Origin: Tsuneonella flava
GTDB lineage: Bacteria > Pseudomonadota > Alphaproteobacteria > Sphingomonadales > Sphingomonadaceae
Assembly: GCF_002870965.1 (NCBI RefSeq)
Contig: NZ_PHSO01000007.1
Span: 62,001 to 126,000, forward strand
Direction: 5' to 3'
Length of the DNA: 64,000 nucleotides
Positions 1-7,755 of this stretch are shown piece by piece; positions within the stretch are counted from its first letter, which is position 1, and each line of letters opens with the position of its first letter. Both the position numbers and the translations under genes were made by a program. The notes below the pieces were generated by a model. The model made no database searches, was not told the DNA's origin, and saw nothing but the letters and a program-made list of their open reading frames with translations.

Positions 1-789
1 GTTCACGCCCGATCAGCCAGCGGGAGCGGACAGACATGAAGGTGCTGGCCCATATCCGGGAGCAGTATAGCTTGAGCCTCGGCAGCTATGGTCGTCCTCG
101 CATGACGATGGAGCTGAAGGAGGCAGGCCTCAATGTCGGCGAGCGTCGTGTCGGACGGCTGATGCGGATCAACCGGATCAAGCCGATCCGCACGCGCAAG
201 CACAAGGTTACGACCGACAGCCATCATCGCCTGAGTGTCGCGGCGAACTGGCTGGAGGGCGATTTTGTTGCCGCGGCGCCCAACCAGAAGTGGGCGGGCG
301 ACATCACCTATGTCTGGACGTCCGAAGGCTGGCTATACCTCGCCGTCATCCTCGACCTGCACAGCCGCCGTGTCGTCGGTTGGGCCGTGAGCGACCGGAT
401 GAAGAATCTGGCGATCAGGGCGCTGGACATGGCGGTGCGTCTCCGCAATCCGCCAACAGGCTGCATTTTTCATTCCGATCGCGGCAGCCAATATTGCTCC
501 TATGCCTATCAAAAGAAGCTGCAGGCCTACGGCCTGCGTCCATCAATGAGCGGCAAAGGAAATTGTTACGACAATGCCTCCGTCGAGACGTTCTTCAAAT
601 CGCTGAAGGCAGAACTGATCTGGAGGCGGAAATGGACATCACGGCGACAAGCTGAAGCTTCCATTTTCCAGTACATCAACGGGTTCTACAACACCCGCAG
701 ACGCCATTCATATCTGGGCGGGATCAGCCCGCTCGCCTTCGAAGCCAAGGTGGCATAATGAGATAGGTGACCGGCGCAAATCCGCTACA
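1..789 (+). mobile_element. IS3-family insertion sequence, right part only
   Basis: The left end lies outside the window. The visible part is the 3' portion of the transposase gene plus about 30 bp of terminal sequence. The right end is placed at 789. On the minus strand the element would begin TGTAGCGG, giving the TG...CA termini usual for IS3 elements, and directly beyond it the reading frame of the interrupted recombinase (790-1152, minus strand) begins. The exact boundary and any target-site duplication cannot be confirmed without the left end. Confidence 0.75.
3..758 (+). CDS. IS3-family transposase OrfB, 5' end outside window
   Basis: This is the catalytic DDE integrase-core subunit that cuts and joins the IS ends. 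The frame is open through the left edge, so the start is not in the window; the first internal Met is at 36. Counting from that Met, the catalytic carboxylates are D89 (AGDITYV), D148 (FHSDRGSQY) and E184 (DNASVETFF). An IS3/IS150-type HTH_21-like stretch (SLGSYGRPRM) precedes the core, and the C-terminus has the usual YNTRRRHSYLGG. In IS3 elements OrfB is normally made as an OrfA-OrfB frameshift fusion; OrfA would lie to the left. The core is intact, so the element may be active if the left end is complete. Confidence 0.93.
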   Translation, partial: SRPISQRERTDMKVLAHIREQYSLSLGSYGRPRMTMELKEAGLNVGERRVGRLMRINRIKPIRTRKHKVTTDSHHRLSVAANWLEGDFVAAAPNQKWAGDITYVWTSEGWLYLAVILDLHSRRVVGWAVSDRMKNLAIRALDMAVRLRNPPTGCIFHSDRGSQYCSYAYQKKLQAYGLRPSMSGKGNCYDNASVETFFKSLKAELIWRRKWTSRRQAEASIFQYINGFYNTRRRHSYLGGISPLAFEAKVA

Positions 790-1152
790 AGTCCAGTCGC
801 GAATCGTGCCGCCGCGCCGATCGAGCCATGTCTTCAGGCTTTTGCGTGCTTCCGTCATGATCTCGAACTGCACGGGTCGATCGGTCTTCTGCTGGATGAC
901 GGTCGCGCGATCCCGAAATGACCCCGCGCTCATCAGGTCGCCGATCCTGATTTTAACCAGATCGCAGCCTCGCAATTTGCTGTCGATGGCGAGATCGAAC
1001 AGGGCCCGGTCACGCAGACGTTTGTGTTCGTCGAGATAGAAACGGATCGCCCAGATATCGCGAGGCTTCAGCGGGCGTTTCGGTCCAACATTTTTCCCTG
1101 CGTTCCAAGGCCGCCGATCATGTATGGCGGGGTCGAGGTCTGAATGTCCCAT
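790..1152 (-). pseudogene. Tyrosine-type recombinase/integrase, C-terminus lost to IS3 insertion
   Basis: The start is taken as the ATG at 1152. About 120 residues remain and include the first catalytic arginine of the tyrosine recombinase fold (DSKLRGCDLV) after RDRALFDLAI. The His-x-x-Arg box and the nucleophilic tyrosine are missing because the frame runs into the IS end after GGTIRDW, beyond which it reads IS sequence. The family is a short (~200 aa) integrase common in alphaproteobacteria and often linked to islands and toxin-antitoxin loci. It is divergent from higBA, with the regulatory region shared between them. It should be inactive in this copy. Confidence 0.8.
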
Positions 1153-1215
1153 GATAGTTCTCCGATGGCCGGAATGGCCAGAGCGAGTGTAGCCCCATGT
1201 CGAACCACCATCAGA

Positions 1216-1261
1216 CAAGTGTCGCGCGACACTTGACAATCTTGCGGCGCTGTGCTACATC
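1216..1261 (+). promoter_or_regulatory. higBA promoter with palindromic operator
   Basis: A perfect 20-bp palindrome (caagtgtcgcgcgacacttg, 1216-1235) overlaps a consensus -35 hexamer TTGACA (1233-1238). A 17-bp spacer leads to a -10-like TACATC (1256-1261). This is the arrangement expected for autoregulation, with HigA or a HigBA complex covering the -35 box. The palindrome also lies in the shared upstream region of the divergent integrase remnant. Promoter and operator function are inferred from the sequence only. Confidence 0.6.
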
Positions 1262-1267
1262 CGAACG

Positions 1268-1558
1268 GTGGAAATCGAGAGCATCAGGCACAAAGACCTG
1301 CGCCGCTTCTTTGAGACGGGCAACGCTAAAGGCTTGGTTGGAGACGCGGGACGGCTGCGCAAGATGCTCGCCTTCATCGACGCTGCGGAAAGCTTCGAAG
1401 AACTGTCAGTGCCTCCGAACTTCGGACTGCATGAGCTGACAGGCGATCGGAAGGGGAGCTGGTCGATGACGGTTACGAGAAACTGGCGGATGACCTTCGG
1501 TTTGAATGATGAAGGCGCGCTAATCGATATGGATCTGGAGGATTATCATGGCGCTTAA
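1268..1558 (+). CDS. higB: HigB-like toxin of the RelE/ParE superfamily
   Basis: This 96-residue protein has the HigB layout: an N-terminal SIRHKDLRRFFETG segment, a central LRKMLAFIDAA helix, and the closing strands GSWSMTVTRNWRMTFGL...DLEDYH. Family members are ribosome-dependent mRNA endoribonucleases held inactive by HigA. The toxin gene comes first and overlaps the antitoxin by 11 bp (1548-1558), as is typical for higBA. The start is a GTG at 1268, because no in-frame ATG exists near the N-terminus. That GTG sits only six bases after the -10 box, so the mRNA may be leaderless. The -35/-10 pair and palindrome just upstream support a self-regulated unit. Confidence 0.88.
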   Translation: MEIESIRHKDLRRFFETGNAKGLVGDAGRLRKMLAFIDAAESFEELSVPPNFGLHELTGDRKGSWSMTVTRNWRMTFGLNDEGALIDMDLEDYHGA

Positions 1559-1850
1559 GATGCACCCTTCGCTCGCGGTCCACGTGGGAGACTGGTTGAA
1601 GACAGAAATCGTGGAGCCTGCACAGGTCAGCGTGACAGCTTTGGCTGAGCATTTTGGCGTATCAAGGCAGGCGTTGAGCACCTTGCTGAATGGCAATGCG
1701 AACCTGTCTGCTGATATGGCTATTCGGTTTGAGAAGGCTTTCGGCATCAAGGCCGACACTCTGTTGCGGATGCAGACAACCTATGAGCTGGCCCAGGCCC
1801 GCGAGCACGAGCAGGACATAAGGGTCGAGAAGCTCGCAAAAGCTGCCTGA
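1548..1850 (+). CDS. higA: HigA-like antitoxin, XRE-type DNA-binding protein
   Basis: This 100-residue protein carries a helix-turn-helix of the HigA/XRE class at about residues 27-55 (VTALAEHFGVSRQALSTLLNG), followed by the family-typical NANLSADMAIRFEKAFG. HigA binds HigB and represses the operon; the palindrome at 1216-1235 is the likely operator. It overlaps the toxin frame by 11 bp, so expression is coupled. The lysine-rich, basic tail (VEKLAKAA) is unremarkable. The pair is complete and probably functional, and may help stabilise the island. Confidence 0.9.
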   Translation: MALKMHPSLAVHVGDWLKTEIVEPAQVSVTALAEHFGVSRQALSTLLNGNANLSADMAIRFEKAFGIKADTLLRMQTTYELAQAREHEQDIRVEKLAKAA

Positions 1851-1991
1851 CATCGCCAACATAGCGGTCATCCTGGCTCGAAGTTGCTATCGTTGAAACC
1901 GGCCATTCGTTCATTAAGCCCGAAGGGAACGCACCTCAAACAAAGCATGCCCATTCTTGTGTTGCATTGGCTCCTTGTTACATAATGTCCC

Positions 1992-2903
1992 ATGCCAGAC
2001 GCGCCCGAAATTCCACTCGATATCCGCATTGCAATGCGAGACTGTATTATGGCGATCTTCTGGCCGCGGAAGGACATCATCAGATTTCTGGCCGATCTGG
2101 GGTGTGATGCTGATCTCCTTCCTCCTCCAGACACAGACCTTCCGCGCCATGCGATTATCGATGACGTTTTTTCAGCTTTGGCCTCGCGTCCCGATAGAGG
2201 CCACGCCGTTTTCCAGCCCATGATCGACGCTCTGGCCCATTGGACCCACTTCGATCCCTATTACTTCGACAAACTCGCGAAGCTGGACCGAGCGGAAGCG
2301 CGAAAGAAGATCGCCCACCTGAAGAGCGCTGTTGAACAGCGTAACTCTTCAACGACAAATCGTAGGGCCGCAGCGTCGAGGGCGAAGCAAACTCAGTCCC
2401 AGGCAAATGATCTGGCCGCTCTAAATAAGGCCTTCACTCAGATTTACGGAAAGGGTCTGACGCCGCAGGCAAGGGGGAAGCTGTTCGAAAAATTCCTCCA
2501 AGAACTTTTCAACCGTCAGTCTGTGAAGATGCGAGACCCTTTTCGCATCGTTGGTGAAGAAATCGACGGCACCTTCAAGTTTGAGGGTGAAAACTACATC
2601 GTAGAAGCCAAATGGCAGGATTCGGGAGCCAGCACGGAGCAACTCTACAAATTTGCGTATAAAGTGGACGGCAAAATGCAGGGTCGTGGTCTGTTCATCT
2701 CGGTCAATGGCTTCTCGAACGAAGCGCTGCGGGCGGTGGTCCACGGCAAGATGATCAAGACAATCCTGATGGACGGCGGCGACCTTGCCGCAGTGCTCGA
2801 GCAGCGGATCAGCTTGGAGGCGATGCTCGATTACAAAATTCGCGCTGCTCAGACCCGAGGTGAAGTGTACGTATGCGCGCTCCGCGAGGTGAGCAAGGTC
2901 TGA
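1992..2903 (+). CDS. Stand-alone restriction-endonuclease-like protein, PD-(D/E)XK fold
   Basis: This is a 303-residue protein. The C-terminal half has the nuclease signature: E166 in GKLFEKFLQ, D192 in EEIDG, and E205-x-K207 in YIVEAKW, with the usual strand-turn-strand spacing. This matches the PD-(D/E)XK core seen in Mrr/type IV-like restriction enzymes. The N-terminal ~100 residues are helical (IRIAMRDCIMAIFWPRKDII and HWTHFDPYYFDKL) and may be a recognition or effector-associated domain. A polar linker (about 115-140) separates the halves. No methyltransferase is adjacent, so it is more like a modification-dependent or accessory nuclease than a classical type II enzyme. Its target is unknown. 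Confidence 0.75.
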   Translation: MPDAPEIPLDIRIAMRDCIMAIFWPRKDIIRFLADLGCDADLLPPPDTDLPRHAIIDDVFSALASRPDRGHAVFQPMIDALAHWTHFDPYYFDKLAKLDRAEARKKIAHLKSAVEQRNSSTTNRRAAASRAKQTQSQANDLAALNKAFTQIYGKGLTPQARGKLFEKFLQELFNRQSVKMRDPFRIVGEEIDGTFKFEGENYIVEAKWQDSGASTEQLYKFAYKVDGKMQGRGLFISVNGFSNEALRAVVHGKMIKTILMDGGDLAAVLEQRISLEAMLDYKIRAAQTRGEVYVCALREVSKV

Positions 2904-3259
2904 GGCACTGAGCCTAGTTCGCCTGAATAGCCGACATTCACCGCTTCAAACGTCTCCCATAAACTTGCCCTTCGTTCAGTATGCCGTCGGCCTAGCGATC
3001 GACCTTGGGATAATGCCGTCGTTCGCCGGCCGATTTCGAAAGGGCGGCTTTTAACCGGACACCGGACGTTCTAAAAGACAGTGAGCATAGGCAGGGGACG
3101 GGCAAGACTGGCCGTTGGATGAATGTCGGTTTCGGGCAGTCGGATGCGGACAGCAACCTTGGCAGATCCGCGTTCGCGGCACCGACCGGCCTGCCTTCAG
3201 AAACATTCGACAGCCCCTCCTCCGATCGATAGATCGTTAGCAGGGAGAGCACACCGCAA
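2904..3259. other. Intergenic stretch with no supported gene
   Basis: About 356 bp separate the stand-alone nuclease from the ABC-3C cassette. Short open frames exist on both strands but none has a family signature, good start context or cassette-like overlap. An AGGGAG sequence just before 3260 could be the ribosome binding site of the next gene. The segment presumably also holds the promoter of the ABC-3C genes, but I could not pick convincing boxes. Confidence 0.5.
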
Positions 3260-4183
3260 ATGGATGGATTTGATTGGGAATGGCAACGTCTTCGCGCCGA
3301 ATCGGAACTTAAGGATCTTGAGGGTGACGCGTTCGAGACACGGTTTCAGTCAGTTGCGAAGTCGCTCTGGCAAGAAGACTTCACGCCCACCATTCCTATG
3401 GGTCGGCGCGGCGACTTGAAATGCGATGGCTTTCGAAGCTCAACGGGCACGGTCTACCAATGCTACGGTCCTCGCTACGGGCAAGCGAACGTCGACGACG
3501 CTCTAGAGAAGATCGACGAGGATTTCCGCGGGGCGAAAGCACACTGGGGCACTCGGTTTCGCGAGTGGAAGTTCGTCGTCAATCTGTATCGCGACAAACT
3601 GCCCTCGGAGCTAGTACGCAAGATCGAGCAGCTCGCTGAAGAACTCGACGTTCCGGCAGGACCGCTCACGCGATCCGACATTCTGGACTTAATTCAGGGC
3701 CTGCCGGCCGAGGAACGTGTGCGGCTATATGGCCGCGCGCCCCGAGCAACGGACATGGCGCGGATCACCTATGCGAACCTCGGGCGCGCGCTCACCCTGA
3801 TCCGGCGCGCCATCGCCACCGATCCCAATGAGCCAGTGCCGCTTTCCGCTGATCTCGCGACCAAGGTGGCTTTCAACGCGCTGTCCGACGCTACGCGCCA
3901 TTTCCTCTCGATCGGGCAGACAGGTGTCGCGAAAGTCGAAGAGTACCTTCGCAACCAGCCCGATCCTGAGGAGCCGGAACGCATGGCTCAGGGGTTCAAG
4001 GCGAGATACGCAGAATGCGTCGCGTTCGGGCTTGAACCCGATCACACATTCAGGGAAATGGTAATCTTCGCAGGCGGTGGTACGGGTGAAGCGGAACGAG
4101 ACACAGCAGCTCTGGCGATCGTGACCCGCTTTTTCGTGACGTGTCAGATATTTGAGATTCCAGTTGTGGGTTTAGTGTCGTGA
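3260..4183 (+). CDS. ABC-3C system effector-like protein with restriction-nuclease-like N-terminus
   Basis: First gene of a three-gene cassette and 307 residues long. The N-terminal ~120 residues resemble a PD-(D/E)XK nuclease: E26 in DAFETRFQSVAKSLW, D52 and D56 in GDLKCDG, then VYQCYGPR (Q67-C68-Y69), equivalent to the QCK-type strand of Mrr-like nucleases. The usual lysine is replaced, so activity is uncertain. The C-terminal part (about 185-307) is probably the conserved C-terminal module by which such effectors join the other two components. It ends in a GTGA overlap with the next gene, so translation is coupled. The role as effector follows from its position in the known ABC-3C gene order and is not shown directly. 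Confidence 0.7.
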   Translation: MDGFDWEWQRLRAESELKDLEGDAFETRFQSVAKSLWQEDFTPTIPMGRRGDLKCDGFRSSTGTVYQCYGPRYGQANVDDALEKIDEDFRGAKAHWGTRFREWKFVVNLYRDKLPSELVRKIEQLAEELDVPAGPLTRSDILDLIQGLPAEERVRLYGRAPRATDMARITYANLGRALTLIRRAIATDPNEPVPLSADLATKVAFNALSDATRHFLSIGQTGVAKVEEYLRNQPDPEEPERMAQGFKARYAECVAFGLEPDHTFREMVIFAGGGTGEAERDTAALAIVTRFFVTCQIFEIPVVGLVS

Positions 4184-4422
4184 TTCTTCCAACGAAGAAT
4201 ATCAGTCCCGATCGGGCCCTGCTAACGCTGGCGGGCAAGGTATTCGACGGCCTCAGCTCACCGCGCACGGTCTCCGGCGTCTGGGACGAGTTCCGCACCC
4301 AGCAGGAGGCGCGCCCGGTCTCCTACGCCTTCTTCATCCTCGCGATCGATCTGCTCTTCCTGATGAAGTTGGTATCGCTCGGCGACGACGGATTGATTCG
4401 TCGCCGCGTTGGAGGGCAGTGA
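4180..4422 (+). CDS. ABC-three-component system middle component (MC6-like)
   Basis: A small 80-residue protein starting at GTG 4180, overlapping the stop of the preceding gene by 4 bp. The sequence (PDRALLTLAGKVFDGL...SPRTVSGVWDEF, then SYAFFILAIDLLFLMKLVSL) reads as a small helical, winged-helix-like domain. ABC-3C middle components are small proteins of this kind placed between effector and ATPase, and the assignment to the MC6 subgroup is from memory. Its likely job is to bridge or regulate the effector and the coiled-coil ATPase. The stop overlaps the ATPase start (GTGATG). Confidence 0.75.
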   Translation: MILPTKNISPDRALLTLAGKVFDGLSSPRTVSGVWDEFRTQQEARPVSYAFFILAIDLLFLMKLVSLGDDGLIRRRVGGQ

Positions 4423-6164
4423 TGCTACATCGCCTCACAGCGGATCGAGATGGCTTCAAGACGTTGAACTTCCGGCCTGGCCTTAACATCATTCTCGCGA
4501 CGCGAGCCGACGGCGGAGATGCAGACAGCGGCACCGCCAACGAGAGGCGCAGCCGCAACGGCGCCGGCAAATCCAGCACCATCGATCTGGTTCACTTTCT
4601 CCTTGGCGGCAGGGCCGAGGGTGCCCTAACGGCAGCGGCCGTCGCCGAATGGAATTTTTCGCTCGACGTCGATGTGGGGCCCGAGCAAATTGAGGTCACG
4701 CGTAGCGTCGCGAACGCCAAGCAGGTCTTCATCCGCTCCGCTCAGAACGGCGTAGATCGCCTCCAGAACGCCCAGTGGTGCAAACGCCTTGGTGAGGAGT
4801 GGTTCGGGCTCCGAGAGAAGCGCGGCAATGGCGACGTGTCGTACCGGCAACTCATCAGCTATTTCGCGCGCCGCAAGCGTGACGGCGGGCTCGACAGTCC
4901 AATCCGGACCTTTCGCAACCAGTCCACCGCTTCGGCTGAAACTTCGCTCGCACACTTGTTCGGCCTGGACGCCGAATTAGTGCGCCGCCTTCACCAATCA
5001 AAGGCAGCGCTCAAACAGACGAAGGACGCACAGACCGCTCTGGCTGCGCTCGACAAAGCGGCAGCCGATGGGGCCAAGCGCGCTGACCTGGAAGCGCAGC
5101 TCGAAGCTGAGATCGCCTCGGTGAAGCTCGGCCGCGATCGACTGGCCGATCGCATCGAAGCCTTTAATGTCCTTCCGGCCTTTCGCGAGCTGGAGCGCGA
5201 ACTCGCAATCCTGAATCAGGATTTCCGCAATCTTTCCGATGGCGACGTGATCGATCAAGAAGCGATCGACGTGAACACACGGGCCCTGGAGGCCGAGGCG
5301 TTCACCGAAGCGCCAGACATCGCCCGCCTGTTCGAAGAGGCGAGGATCGTCTTTCCCGACCTCGTGACCGATCGATACGATGAGGTTCACCGTTTCCATG
5401 AAAAGCTGCTTGAGAATCGGCAATCCCATCTGCTGAATGAAATCGCAGCGGCGCAGCAGCGGATCGACAACCGTCAGCCGCGTCGCGAGATGATAGAAGC
5501 GCGCCGCCGCGATATCACGCGATCCCTGCGCGCCAGCGGCCCAGCCGACGAACTTCTGCGGTTGCGCGATGAACTCTCCGGACGCGAATCCGAGCTCAAG
5601 CAGCTTGAGGGGCGTCTGCAGGAAGCCCGAAAGCTCGAGGAGCGTGCCGAGGCGCTTGAGCGTGAGGTGGAGGACGCTGTTCGCGCACTACGGCAGGACC
5701 GCCGCGAGCGGTCAACAATTGTCGATACGGCAAGCCGCACCTTCTCGGAAATCTCAGAACGCCTCTACGAGAAGGCTGGCCAGTTAGCCATTTCAGCGAC
5801 CGACACGGGCCTGCGGTTTCTCCCGCAGACACCCGCCGATGGCAGCGCCGGCGTCATGAGCATGGAGGTCTTCTGCTTCGACCTCACCCTCGCCGCATTG
5901 GCTAAAGGGCGCAGCGAAGGCCCAGGCTTCATCATCCATGACAGCCACCTGTTCGAACCCGTCGATGGCCGCCAGTTCGCTCGCGCCCTGCAAATCGCCG
6001 CCGACTTCTCGGAGAGCACAGGCATCCAATATGTGGCACTCATCAACTCGGACGAACTTGTCCGAGCCGAGCGTGAGAGCGGCGCCAGCTTCGCTAAATA
6101 TGTTCTCGAAACGGAGCTGTCGGACACGCCCGATGGCGGCCTCTTCGGGATTCGCTTCGACTAG
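4422..6164 (+). CDS. ABC-three-component system ATPase, DUF2326-type, Rad50/SMC-like
   Basis: About 580 residues, with the ATG at 4422 preferred because GGAGGG lies about 6 bp upstream; an alternative GTG is at 4419. A Walker A (NGAGKSSTIDLVHFLLGG) lies near residue 50, followed by a long central coiled coil (about 180-440, rich in Glu, Arg and Leu). The C-terminal DUF2326-like domain carries FIIHDSHLFEPVDGRQ, the Walker B/D-loop region of this branch. Such ATPases are SMC/RecN-like sensors of unusual nucleic acid ends or complexes and act with the effector and middle component upstream. The three overlapping genes appear intact, so this defence or conflict cassette is probably functional. 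The name and pathway follow the published ABC-3C classification as I recall it. Confidence 0.85.
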   Translation: MLHRLTADRDGFKTLNFRPGLNIILATRADGGDADSGTANERRSRNGAGKSSTIDLVHFLLGGRAEGALTAAAVAEWNFSLDVDVGPEQIEVTRSVANAKQVFIRSAQNGVDRLQNAQWCKRLGEEWFGLREKRGNGDVSYRQLISYFARRKRDGGLDSPIRTFRNQSTASAETSLAHLFGLDAELVRRLHQSKAALKQTKDAQTALAALDKAAADGAKRADLEAQLEAEIASVKLGRDRLADRIEAFNVLPAFRELERELAILNQDFRNLSDGDVIDQEAIDVNTRALEAEAFTEAPDIARLFEEARIVFPDLVTDRYDEVHRFHEKLLENRQSHLLNEIAAAQQRIDNRQPRREMIEARRRDITRSLRASGPADELLRLRDELSGRESELKQLEGRLQEARKLEERAEALEREVEDAVRALRQDRRERSTIVDTASRTFSEISERLYEKAGQLAISATDTGLRFLPQTPADGSAGVMSMEVFCFDLTLAALAKGRSEGPGFIIHDSHLFEPVDGRQFARALQIAADFSESTGIQYVALINSDELVRAERESGASFAKYVLETELSDTPDGGLFGIRFD

Positions 6165-6197
6165 GGCGCCACGCCGGTCCATCTCATCGAAGACCGG

Positions 6198-7415
6198 TCA
6201 GGCGTCCTCATCATAGTAGAGGGTGTCGAGCATGGCGACGCGATAGTCCCACAGCTCGCCGTCACCCCCGCTGGGATGGGGTGCGTTATACCAGGGCGAC
6301 GACTGGATCGGCAGGATGATCCGATCCCAATAATTCGCCAGCGAAAGCGTCGATGGGGCAAAGTTCAGTGCCTCGGCCAAATTGTCCTTATTCTTCCCGT
6401 TCGCGCAAACAAACATGTCGGGGCGCTTCATGGCAAGCAGCCGCGTCGCCGTTGGAAACTCTCCGACATGATGGGCGCCGGCGTCCGTGAATGCTTTCCG
6501 GAAGCGGCGACAATATTCCTCGAAATCCTCGCGAGTGACCGGGTCCTTGCGAGGAATGCAGTCTACCGCGTCGCTGAGCTGGCGATCTCGCCGTGAGATC
6601 AGGCCTGCAAAATCGCCATTGCCACCCATCGAGCCGAACCATCCCCAATCATGGATGTCGAGACCCACAGCGATCCTCTCGGATTTTCCGAGGGTGCCGG
6701 CGATGCCCTTCCATTCTGGCGCCGTGAGGTCGGAGAATCGCTCCACGCTCGCAAAGAGGCGCTGAATTTCCCGAAGCAGCGTCATCCGGCGTTTAAAGTT
6801 ATGATGCGGATCGAGTTTCACCGTTGCCGCGAATTCCTCCCAGCTCATAATCGCCAGCGGCGAGGTCAGGCCCCTCCCGCCATTTTTGTCGTCAGGAAGG
6901 ATCGGGTCACGCTGGCCACGCTGCTTTCGTGCCGCGTCGTATTGCCGCCGGTAACTGTCCGCCAGCGTCTGAGTCACTCGCTGCTTAAGCACGTCATAGC
7001 CGGACAGATCGCGTTGAATCTGCTTGAAAATGTCAGCGTCGGCCGGTCCCTCGATGCTTACGCACGCCTCATAGTTTTTATCGAGCCCGCCCTTCGTGAA
7101 ATTGGCGCTTCCAACAATCGCCTGCGCGATGCCGCCGGCCCGAAACAGATAGAGCTTGAGGTGAAAGATGCCGGTGTCCGCCTTTGCGATGAAGGCATTC
7201 TTGGTGCCGATTAAGCGTGCCACCAGATCGGGCGACGTCGCAAAGCCGTTGAGGCCAAATGTGACCGAACGGAATTTTCCGCTGTTCTCCATCAGGAGAT
7301 CGGCGAGCTTCCCATTGTAGCCCCAAGCCACCGCGATCTGAATATCGTCATAGTCTTTGATCAGGCGCTTCAGCACAGATCGCGTTTTGCCCGCATCGAG
7401 CAGCCCTATCTTCAT
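6198..7415 (-). CDS. Phospholipase-D-fold (single HKD) nuclease-like protein, last gene of four-gene cassette
   Basis: Start ATG at 7415, giving 405 residues. An N-terminal PLD-like domain includes IQIAVAWGYNG and the HKD-type motif GIFHLKLYLF (H85, K87) followed by GSANFTKGGL (S103, N105) and NYEACV. Only one HKD motif is present, so it would act as a dimer, as in NucA/Nuc and BfiI-like nucleases. The rest (about 180-405) is charged and helical with no recognised domain. It overlaps the preceding nucleotidyltransferase gene by 68 bp, showing tight co-expression. Its 3' end faces the ABC-3C ATPase with a 33-bp gap. A nuclease role in defence is inferred from fold and context; a lipid substrate is unlikely. 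Confidence 0.75.
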   Translation of the reverse strand: MKIGLLDAGKTRSVLKRLIKDYDDIQIAVAWGYNGKLADLLMENSGKFRSVTFGLNGFATSPDLVARLIGTKNAFIAKADTGIFHLKLYLFRAGGIAQAIVGSANFTKGGLDKNYEACVSIEGPADADIFKQIQRDLSGYDVLKQRVTQTLADSYRRQYDAARKQRGQRDPILPDDKNGGRGLTSPLAIMSWEEFAATVKLDPHHNFKRRMTLLREIQRLFASVERFSDLTAPEWKGIAGTLGKSERIAVGLDIHDWGWFGSMGGNGDFAGLISRRDRQLSDAVDCIPRKDPVTREDFEEYCRRFRKAFTDAGAHHVGEFPTATRLLAMKRPDMFVCANGKNKDNLAEALNFAPSTLSLANYWDRIILPIQSSPWYNAPHPSGGDGELWDYRVAMLDTLYYDEDA

Positions 7416-7755
7416 CGTTTCCCTCAGCTCTATACAGCTTCCTGATTCGACGACTGTCCATCCAACCGTCTGCCAGTGCAAGTTGAGAGAGCGGCACGCA
7501 CTTTTCCCTCGCTACAAACTGCGTGTGGAGCGCTTCAGACGGCAACATACACAGGACGTGTAATGGCAACGCTTCCCCAGCTGAACGGAGCTCACTTTTG
7601 ACTGCAGACAAAAGCGAGCCGCCAGGGCCGACAATCAGAAGGTCGATATCCACCCCGACCCCCGCCACGGATGAACCGAACATATAGGCCTCGAAATGCT
7701 CCAACGAGGGGCAGGACCCCAGGAGGTGAATCGCAACCTCGTTAGCCGACATCAT
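7348..7755 (-). CDS. Small nucleotidyltransferase-fold protein, third gene of four-gene cassette
   Basis: Start placed at the ATG at 7755, where TAATG joins the stop of the gene before it; a longer start at 7788 is possible. The product is about 135 residues. It shows the polymerase-beta-type motif FGSSVAGVGVDIDLLIVG (G27-S28 and D36-x-D38). The third catalytic carboxylate normally on a later strand is not evident: the matching strand reads LPLHVLCML. It is smaller than CD-NTases and no HEPN partner is present, so neither CBASS nor an MNT/HEPN toxin-antitoxin is a good fit. It may modify an RNA or protein partner or be a non-catalytic regulator. The tail is Arg-rich and overlaps the PLD gene. 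Confidence 0.7.
   Translation of the reverse strand: MMSANEVAIHLLGSCPSLEHFEAYMFGSSVAGVGVDIDLLIVGPGGSLLSAVKSELRSAGEALPLHVLCMLPSEALHTQFVAREKCVPLSQLALADGWMDSRRIRKLYRAEGNDEDRAARCGQNAICAEAPDQRL

Noticed and set aside
2904-3259. Small genes between the nuclease and the ABC-3C cassette
   Set aside because: Open frames on both strands lack start context, conserved motifs and overlap with neighbours.
6198-7415. DISARM component DrmC
   Set aside because: The PLD fold alone is shared, but no helicase, methyltransferase or DrmB-like gene is present.
7348-7755. CBASS-type CD-NTase or MNT toxin-antitoxin
   Set aside because: At 135 residues it is far smaller than CD-NTases, no CBASS effector or HEPN partner is present, and the third catalytic acid is not evident.
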